Shown here: piece after piece, positions 56,745 through 64,000 of the stretch
Numbering within the stretch: the stretch's first letter is position 1
How the letters are laid out: each line of letters opens with the position of its first letter
NCBI GenBank assembly: GCA_036426205.1
Contig: CM071568.1
Span: 37,470,553 to 37,534,552 of the forward strand
Direction of reading: 5' to 3'
DNA: 64,000 nt
From: Ascaphus truei
Lineage: Eukaryota > Chordata > Amphibia > Anura > Ascaphidae
The notes under the pieces: model-generated
Told to the model about the DNA's origin: nothing
Seen by the model: the letters and a program-made list of their open reading frames with translations, nothing else
Databases searched by the model: none
Position numbers and translations under genes: made by a program

Positions 56745-56987
56745 AGTACAGGAACCGATCCACAACGCTGACTCACTCTGCCATTGAGTCTATGTATCAG
56801 CGTCTGTATCAGAGGGCTCAGCGCGTGCACATGTGTGAGGAGTTCTGCCGACGTGCACGTTTCACTACAAATGCTTACTCATGGCTAGTGCGGACCGAAG
56901 CAACTCACTTGCAATGGGAAGACACCCTCACTCTCATGAACGCCAACTCAAAAATCTGCAGATCCACAGAGCAGCCCCACGTGACCT

Positions 56988-57018
56988 CTACGCGTTTCGC
57001 ATGTAGTGCTTCGTCGGG
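56988..57018 (-). ncRNA. Degenerate hammerhead-like motif
   Basis: On the minus strand CCGACGA, short stem GC/GC with an ACTACAT loop, then GAAACGCGTAG. The first box has C in place of T. It is in the same orientation as the PLE 4 coding sequence. Confidence 0.35.
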
Positions 57019-57711
57019 ACACATGTGATAGTGCTGCACGTGGAATTTTATATCCGTATGCAGCCAATGGACATATCTGATTCTAAGGCGTTCACTCCCT
57101 AAGTGAGGCATCAGCTGTGGAAAAGCAGTCATCAGATAAACTACCTTTGGTGCTATGCATCCATGCCCCTAACACAGGACAAACTTATAATGACAAACTT
57201 AATTGGATAGTCATGCTGGTGTGTATAAATATATACAAACATATGTATACGTACACACTAGTATAAAATACATTGAAATACAGCCTAATTCTTAATAACA
57301 TTTAAAATAATAACTTATTAAAAGATATAATGCTCAAAGCAGCAGGATGATTACATATACTGTATTGCTCAAAACAGCAAGATCAATACATATATTGCAA
57401 CAACGCAACCAGGATATAAATGTTACATAAAGAACTTGGCTGCATGTCACAAAATCAACATATTAATCATTATATATGCTTTACTTAAAAAAAGTTTTAT
57501 GAATGACTTTTAAAAAACGTATAAAAGACCACGGCTGAATTCTAGAATCAAAAGACCCCTCATAAAACAATGATAATTGTTTTTATTATTATTCTCTCAG
57601 GAAGGAAACAAGCTCTATTTAATCATTCAAACCCTGGGGATGTCTGGATTGCAGAGTGTAAATCCAGAACTGGTCTCTTCTACTCACATGCAATTCCATA
57701 TTACCCAATCT

Positions 57712-58155
57712 TTAATCCACTGTGATCACTTCAATGCCCATAAATGTTAGATCACTAGGGTCACACTGGTGAGAATCCATAAAATGTTTTAAAAGATGAG
57801 TCAAAGGTAGATTCTTGTCAATTAATTTCTGAATTTTTTTGCTATTTCTCATGTGTTCCATGATGCAGACTTTCAAATTCCTTTTAGTTTTCCCAATGTA
57901 TTGGTAACCGCATTTACATTGAACCAAATAAACGACATGAGTAGTAGAACAATTGATGAAGTTATGAACCTTATAACTCTGCTTAGTTGCAAAAGAAACT
58001 ACTTTTTTATGTCACCATATTTTTGCACACTTTACATTTATTGCAACGGTAATTGCCCCTTAGTCCCAAGTGAGATCTCATTGTACCATCTTTTTCAGAT
58101 TCAACTCGTAACTGACTAGGGCCCAATTTCCTTTTAAGATTTTGTGCTAGGATAA
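57712..58155 (-). pseudogene. PLE 4 C-terminal region
   Basis: The stretch 58,155-58,007 has NLKRKLGPSQL and the Cys cluster YRCNKCKVCKN. After a frame break, 57,960-57,712 has VQCKCGYQYIGKTKRNLKVCIMEH (GIY-YIG motif) and HFMDSHQCDPSDLTFMGIEV. The frame stops at 57,712 before the family C-terminus. Stops and shifts separate the parts. Confidence 0.75.
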
Positions 58156-58166
58156 GTGACACTGCA

Positions 58167-58460
58167 GTGAAAATGCATGCTGTGGACCCGACAGTGACCA
58201 CTGATGCAACACTTTCCAATCAGGTGGAGAGGGCTAACTTTCCAGTGTTTATTACACAGTGCAATGAAAAATATAGAGCTATACAAAGAGCCATTAATAA
58301 GCACTGGAAAGTCCTTTCTCTGGACCCTGTATTGGGGTCTTTATTGAATCCCAAACCTAAGATTGTAAACAAAAGAGCACAAAATCTTAAAAAGATATTG
58401 GCCCCTAGTCAGTTATGTGTTGAATCCGTCAAAGATGGTACAATGAGATCGCACATCACC
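58167..58460 (+). pseudogene. PLE thumb fragment in opposite orientation
   Basis: Encodes FPVFITQCNEKYRAIQRAINKHW, LDPVLGSLLNPKP, then NLKKILAPSQL and a Val-Glu-Ser-Val-Lys-Asp-Gly tail. The last part is a diverged copy of the minus-strand sequence at 58,075-58,150, so two related PLE fragments lie head to head. After about 58,460 the frame continues into unrelated sequence. Confidence 0.7.
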
Positions 58461-59805
58461 CTCCTTCACCCTAACCGGGGATCAAAGAGCGGCTCTTCCA
58501 CCTCCTCACACCCCGAGGTGCAGAGGCAGACTCCTTACATCCTCTCTCTCCAAGGTGGAGAGGAAAACTGCTAACTTTTGACTACTCCCCCTAGAAACTT
58601 CTGGAAGGGGTGGGCTCATGGACTCTACCCACCCACAAGGGCTGTACAAGGGCCATGAAACACCACCTACCTTCCTTCACTTTCTGGGGAAGCAGGAAGG
58701 GGGGTCAAGGGCCCACATATTAACCTGCTAATACCTGGATCTTAACAGGGCTTACGTAGCAGATACACTATGTGGGGAGAAACAGGTACAGCTGGACATA
58801 CCCTGTTACATGTGTTTGTCTTGTTTGTTTTGATAAAGAGTTGTGCACCTTTATTTTGTTTGGATTTTGGACTCTTTGAAGCTTCTATGAAAGACTTTCT
58901 AGAGGAGCTGCACCTGTTCTTGGTCAATTTAAGCAGAGATTTTCAAATTACAGAGACACTTTGTAATAATTGTATGCAGGGGCGGCTTATCCATAAGGCA
59001 CAGTAGGCATGTGCCTACGGGCCCCCAATGTTAGAGGGCCCCGGCAGAACCCCCTAACCACGGGGGCTCCAATAGAGTGTGGGGGAGAGAACGAGTGAGA
59101 GATCGGAGCTACAGGTTGACATGCTGCTCTCACTCGATCCTCACAGATGGCAGTGCTTCTCACTGCAGGGAGGGAGAGGGAGGAGCATCTGGCAGCTCCA
59201 TCTGTGAAATAGCACAAGGCAGCAAAGAGGTGAGAGAGTGAGACTGAGCCGGAATGCACAAGGAATACAGGTCACAACCCCTTCTCTCTCACTCTTAACC
59301 CCTTCACTCACCCTCCCTTTTGAATTTACTGTATCCCTGCCCCTGTTAACCCCTGCCTGCCTGCCCAGGTTGACTCATTGCCTGCCCTGTTGATCTCCTA
59401 CCTGCTTCTGTTTACCCCCTCCCCCTAAATTCCTCACCTTTCTCCGTAACTCCTCTTCCCCTTACCTCTTAAAACTTTTCTTCTCCAACCTTTTATTAAC
59501 CCTTTCACTACCGAATAGGTCGCGTGGCATTGCAGGGAGATTTGATGCAAATCGCTCCTTTAACAAAAGGGTTAATCCCCTCATTTCCAAATCCTTTCCA
59601 TGGCTGCACGTCACCTTTTCTCACCTACACTGCTTCCATACCCATTATCCATCCACCCCTCATCCCAGCACTCACCCTAAGATATTCCCTCTATTTAAAA
59701 GTACAATTCATTTATAATATGTTCAAAATAGATAACACATTTTTTATGTTCTTTAAAAATGTTATAAATTAAATGTGTTTTTAAATTGAGGGAGTATCCA
59801 GGGTG
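58461..59805. other. Mixed repeat-like DNA, no gene recognised
   Basis: A GC-rich block at 58,980-59,230 (starting GGGGCGGCTTATCCATAAGG) looks repetitive but was not assigned. Pyrimidine-rich sequence follows at 59,280-59,500. No coding similarity. Confidence 0.4.
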
Positions 59806-60112
59806 AGAGTGATGGGATGAGGGATGGAGAGATGATGGGATGTTAGGGTGATGGGAGCAGTGTAGCTGAGAGTGATGGGATGAGAGGGATGTTAGGGGGT
59901 TGAGAGCAGTAAAGGTGAGAGTGATGGGATGTAGGATGGAGAGATGATGGGATGTTAGGGTGATGGGAGCAGTGTAGTTGAGTGATAGGATAAGGGTTGG
60001 ATAGATTACAGGGATTTTAGGGTAATGGGAGCAGTGTAGGTGAGTGATGGGATGAGATGAGATGGATAGATGACTGAGCTGTTAGGGTTTTGTGAGCAGT
60101 GTTGGTGAGAAA
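59806..60112. repeat. Minisatellite, ~65-70-bp unit
   Basis: About four to five degenerate copies built on GATGGGATGTTAGGGTGATGG and GAGCAGTGTAG phrases. Confidence 0.8.
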
Positions 60113-60394
60113 ATGTGAAGTGCAGACATGGAAAGGGTTTGGTAATGAAAGGCCCTTAGCTCCAGTAAATCTAAAGAAAATATATTTCTTTTCAACACTT
60201 TATTTAGATTTACTGGAACATTTTCGGGCTTTAAAAAAAAAAAAAAAAAAAGTAAACAAACTAAACGAACAAAAAGAAAGGGCCTCCAAAGTCTACATGC
60301 CTAGCGACACCCGAGGGCCTTAAGCCACGATTGCTTGTATGTTGAACACTATTTTATAAAAATGCTTATACAGTATGTAGTCAATAGGATTAGA

Positions 60395-60472
60395 TTAATT
60401 GAGGATTAATTGTATCACTACTGCACTATATATATATATAGTGCAGTAGTGATGCAAATAATCCTCAATTAA
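60395..60472. repeat. Hairpin around a TA run
   Basis: TCACTACTGCACTATATA (60,415-60,432) faces TATATAGTGCAGTAGTGA. The outer arms TTAATTGAGGATTA and its inverse also pair, with a few unpaired bases between. A further TA/TTTA run follows to 60,500. A poly(A) run lies at 60,232-60,250. Confidence 0.85.
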
Positions 60473-60814
60473 TATATATATATATTTATTATTATATTTT
60501 TTTGCTTTGAGGAAGTACAGTAAATTGCATTTGAAGGGTGTAACATGAAAAACAAAAACAGAATCACAGCTCTTGTGAAATATGTGGAGAAAAAATATAA
60601 CACAATATAGTTCAACAGAGTATAGCAAAAAGACACAAAGACCATAAACCAGCGTCAAATGCACTCGCACACTCAATATTCTTCTCAGAATTAAAGACCA
60701 GCAGTGGAGGTTCAGGTGATGGTTTAAACAAGGTTCAGGAAATAACTCCAGGGTATCCAGTTTAAAAAATATAGAATGTCAACATAGTGTAAATCGATAA
60801 AACACTTTATATAT

Positions 60815-61328
60815 TGTGACAGGGTCATTGACTCAGTATATGTTAGTAGGAGATGGCAGTATGCATGCTTTCCAGTAGACGAGGGGTTAACCCAGCTTGT
60901 TAAGCAGTCCACAGGTGATTCAAATTAAGCTAGTTCACCTGCTTTAAAACAGGAAGAGGAAATGCCTCTGGGGCGGCAGTCTCTCTCTCTGAGGTGCAGA
61001 GAGAAGACAAAGGAGTGTTGACAGACAGACACAAGCTGATCAGATTTATCCGGTCCCAAGGGGGGGAGAATAAAGCACCCAGGTAAGGAGCCAACTGCTA
61101 TTGCTGAACCTTGTTGGGCTGGACTAGGTTAGCTAGCCAGCCAGGTAGTTAGCCTGCACTTTTGTTTAGTCAGTGCCCCGACCGGGGTTAGGCTTTTGTT
61201 TACGTTTCAATTTAAAGGGACAGTGTACCCATGGTTTTAGTTACCCTTTTTGGACAAATAAATCCACCAGCACTATTTCACCAGAAAAGTAGTGTTGTCT
61301 CCTCACTTACCACGACCATCCTGCCACA
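60815..61328 (+). mobile_element. Solo LTR with ATAT target duplication
   Basis: Begins TGTGACAGG and ends CCTGCCACA (inverted ends with one mismatch). Flanked by ATAT at 60,811-60,814 and 61,329-61,332. Length 514 bp. AATAAA at about 61,069 supports plus orientation. No internal retroelement sequence is attached, so the element was probably lost by LTR recombination. A Ty3/Gypsy type is likely from length and target size, but not proven. Confidence 0.7.
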
Positions 61329-61437
61329 ATATGTGTAAAATATAAAAACAATCATTATGAGCTCATAGGCTCCAGCAGCATAAAAAGGGCTGCCAACAGG
61401 GGGGGCCAGCCGGGTGTGGTGTCCCTGGCCTCATGCT

Positions 61438-61830
61438 GTGGGGTACCAGGCTGGCCAGCACTGCAAGTTGGTCCCAAGCTCTGGCCAGGCCCAGCTGCGG
61501 TCCTCTCGCGGCCGGGCCCCGACTCTCCCTCAGCTGCTGGCCTCGTCCTTAATCTGTCCCAAACCAAGTTTCCAATGTCCGACTGGACTCTCTGATGTCA
61601 GTGTGTGCCAGAAGTAAGCTTGGCCCAACTTCTGGTGCGTGTTGTCATAAGAGATTCTTAGTGCGCACCAGCATTGGAAGCTTGGTGTGGGACACAATCA
61701 GGGAGAGTGATTGAGAGGCTTGCAGCAGTTAAAAAGCCGGGCCCTGGCTGTGAGAGGACCTGCAGCCGGGCCGGGCCTGGCCAGAGATAGGGCCCAACTT
61801 GCAGCGCCGGCTGGCCTGGCTCCCCACAGA
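61438..61830. repeat. GC-rich imperfect inverted repeat
   Basis: About 61,440-61,585 pairs with 61,665-61,830 (CCAGGCTGGCCAGC.. CTGCAAGTTGG.. CTGGCCAGGCCC against their inverses). The open frames on both strands here are shadows of this repeat. Confidence 0.75.
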
Positions 61831-61903
61831 CAACGGGTCCGGCCTGACCATCCACAAGGTAAATTTGGATTTTTATTTGTATTGGGGAAGTGGGTGTATT
61901 TTT

Positions 61904-62115
61904 TTATAATAATAATAGTTTGTTCTTGTATAGCACTGCTAGTTTTATGTAGCGCTTTATAGAGACATTACAGTCACAGTCCCTGCCCCATAGAGCTTAC
62001 AATCTATGTTATTGGTGCCTGAGGCAAGGGGAGCTAAAGTGAATTGCCCAAGGTATTAAGGAGCCAACACGGGAATTGAACCAGAGTCAGTGTCTTTACT
62101 CACTGAGCCACTCCT
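61904..62115 (-). mobile_element. L2/MIR-like repeat fragment
   Basis: On the + strand it has an ATAATAATA tail, then TTGTATAGC, TAGCGCTTTATAGAGACATT, AGTGAATTGCCCAAGG and GGGAATTGAACC. The last two are close to MIR/L2-type core phrases. The tail position puts the element on the minus strand. Confidence 0.55.
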
Positions 62116-64000
62116 TCTCTCTATATGTATTTTTATTATGTATTTTTATTATGTATTGAGGGGTGGAGGGTGGATGTATTTTTATATTGTGGTGGTGGGT
62201 GCGTGTATTTTTATTATGTATTGGGGGTTGTGGGTTTTTTGGCATTAGCATAAGCATAATAAATAACCCCACTTGACCACCTGCATATAAGATTTGTCAG
62301 GTTCTTTTTCCAGTCATTCTTTGGGGATGGGGACTCAGGATGGACAAATCAGAAGCTTCAGTAGTGAAACTGTAAGGTCTAGTAAGGGCTTAATATAGTA
62401 TATTACTTATAGCACAGTACCTGCCCCTTTCACTTCAATGACAAACTTTATTAACTGCTATGGTAAACAAGTTGTTAAGTTCTATATTACCCCAATATCC
62501 TAGGGGAACATGATCCCTCATGCAGCCTCCCTGAGTGGCAGGAGAGCTGGTGACACCGGGTCTGTGTTGCAGCCTATCATGGTGCAGACCCTGTGCCCTC
62601 CCCTTTTGTATTAGGGAGGATGTTCTAAATTATAGGAGTCAGTTCTCCTCCGCCCCTTTTGGGGAGAGGAGTGTGCGTGTTGGAGTTCCCTTCAGCCTCT
62701 CATGGATGGAGGAGCCAAGATCTGTGCTTAGCACCAGGCCTCATCACATTATCTGCTAGCCAGCACCACCCCAGGGCCTGAAACCCCTACTCTAACATAT
62801 GCAATGCTGTTATACCATCCTGCAGTAGTTGCTATAAATAAAGATCCAGTTTATATACTTATGGCTGAGTTGCAGTCTATTAGCCTGAAGAATAGGAGTA
62901 ATACTGTCATGGTAGGGACTGCCTGCAGTTATACTGCATCCTGCTGTGACTGGAGGCACTGTCATCACATGGAAAGAACCTAAGGATCATGAAAGCCTGT
63001 CCAGTTACCCCACAACATCGCGGACACTCAGCTCTCCTGGACCCTCACAGGTAAGACCACACCACAGACATCAGTAGCAGCAACATGTTTCCAGAGAGGG
63101 GGGAAACAAGGCTACAAGGGCTTATGAGGTATGCTCTTAACAAAGAATTCACTTGTTGCACACCACAAAATAAAATGTAGCATTTAGTGAGTAAAATGAA
63201 ACATATCACTGTATACAAATCTGAACAGTAATGAAAAAATTATGATAAGGTAAAATGGTAATGCTACAAAGCACAGTACTGTAGATAGACGGTAAAGCTC
63301 TAGGTAGTGAATGAATGGAGTGGGAGTCTAACTCAGAGCTTAAGAGTAGAATATTAAATCTTAATACGTAAGTATATAGCAATTCCACAATATAGGGCTA
63401 ATGAGCTGTGAGTATATTTATATATTTAGCTGCGTGAAGTGGAGGCTTAGCATTAATATATTAAATAACTTAAATCCACAATTGGGGAGATCATAGAATG
63501 CCTTTAGTAACACTCTCTAATTATAATATACTGAAAGAGCATGTCACCGCCATTGATAAAAGTAAACTCACAGAGAAAGATGCATAAGGTAACAATAATA
63601 TCACACTGCATAGAATGTAGCAGCAGTGGAAGCCCCAGTGAGGTCAGAGTACTTAGTAAAACAGCTGAAATGGCTGAGGAGATGCAGGGCCACAGAGATC
63701 ATCTGTGATAGAGGGAGAGGAAGCAATGTGAAAGTGCGAGGCTGTCATAGCAAATGCAAACAACTTTAAACAAAGGCAGAGGATACACTGTGCACTTGCT
63801 GACTCAGATAACCCACTTGCTAAAGACCATACAGCTCAATGAGACACCTGCCAGGTACCCATACTGCAGAATGATTAAAGTGTCTGCTTACTTAGTGAAT
63901 CATCATCTGGTTATCAATGCACCACTTCACTGTGGTAGTACTGTTACATACATATCACCATATATGTGGTCCTACTCAATGGCCACAGCAGATAACTACT
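62116..64000. other. No gene recognised
   Basis: A TATAAATAAAG at about 62,832 and a donor-like ACAGGTAAGACC at about 63,046-63,057 are isolated. The sequence could be a further LTR-like repeat or intron; neither is supported strongly. No open frame has recognisable content. Confidence 0.4.

Larger units (their letters stand above)
56745..58155 (-). mobile_element. Penelope-like element 4, minus strand
   Basis: The C-terminal coding lies at 57,712-58,155 and the terminal repeat with hammerhead-like motif at 56,745-57,020, all in minus orientation. It meets a plus-strand PLE fragment near 58,160. Confidence 0.65.

Noticed and set aside
61414..61855. Paired open frames on both strands
   Set aside because: Both are explained by the GC-rich inverted repeat.
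62870..63060. Spliced exon ending at ACAGGTAAGACC
   Set aside because: The donor-like site is good, but no acceptor or open frame precedes it.
1..64000. CRISPR array, operons or bacterial promoters
   Set aside because: No evenly spaced direct repeats with unique spacers. Gene content and splice-like sites are vertebrate.
1..64000. tRNA or rRNA genes
   Set aside because: No complete B-box plus cloverleaf pattern or rRNA-like stretch was recognised by reading. The GGGAATTGAACC phrase at 62,060-62,085 belongs to an L2/MIR-like repeat.

Overview
This is vertebrate nuclear DNA, and I saw no prokaryotic signature in it. It is dominated by interleaved retrotransposons and DNA transposons: L2 and Rex1/CR1-like LINEs, a Tx1-like CCHC ORF1 family, at least four Penelope-like elements (PLEs) with GIY-YIG endonuclease remnants, a Ty3/Gypsy fragment, a gag-bearing endogenous retrovirus, Harbinger-like and other inverted-repeat DNA elements, and U2 snRNA-like units. 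This mix and the repeat-on-repeat nesting suggest a large-genome amphibian, probably a frog. That is inference from family content, not from a species-diagnostic gene.

The largest structure is a giant imperfect palindrome. Bases ~1226-16790 (left arm) are a colinear reverse complement of ~16791-31840 (right arm), with almost no spacer at ~16791. Every right-arm feature recurs inverted in the left arm: an L2 insertion, a PLE, a membrane-protein-like ORF, a TAA-flanked Harbinger-like element, a U2-like unit and a CCHC ORF1. The left arm is peppered with small insertions and deletions, even where two right-arm paralogs agree with each other. A fold-back read or assembly artefact is therefore at least as likely as a real inverted duplication. 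The left end of the palindrome interrupts a third ORF1 copy (1-1225) at the same short motif found at the palindrome centre.

Right of the palindrome, PLE 1 (30.4-36.2 kb) carries an L2 inserted with a 17-bp target duplication and has lost its RT core to a Gypsy fragment. From 36.8 to 42.5 kb on the minus strand lies an endogenous retrovirus: a 1-kb LTR, a primer-binding site and gag. Its gag is fused in frame to a LINE fragment and abuts a GC-rich inverted-repeat element. From 42.6 to 46.0 kb is a minus-strand PLE broken by a fold-back element with 637-bp arms and a hammerhead-like motif in its loop. At 46.5-48.9 kb are a multi-hairpin repeat and another DNA transposon.

The only candidate host coding sequence is a single exon-like segment at 49,080-49,230 (+). 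From 52.4 to 58.5 kb lie two more PLEs and a Rex1/CR1-like LINE. From 58.5 to 64 kb are a minisatellite, a solo LTR with a 4-bp target duplication, a GC-rich inverted repeat and an L2/MIR-like fragment.

Nearly all protein similarity in the window is broken transposon coding sequence. No intact, functional gene can be claimed. All assignments come from reading the sequence and recognising motifs; nothing was searched against a database.
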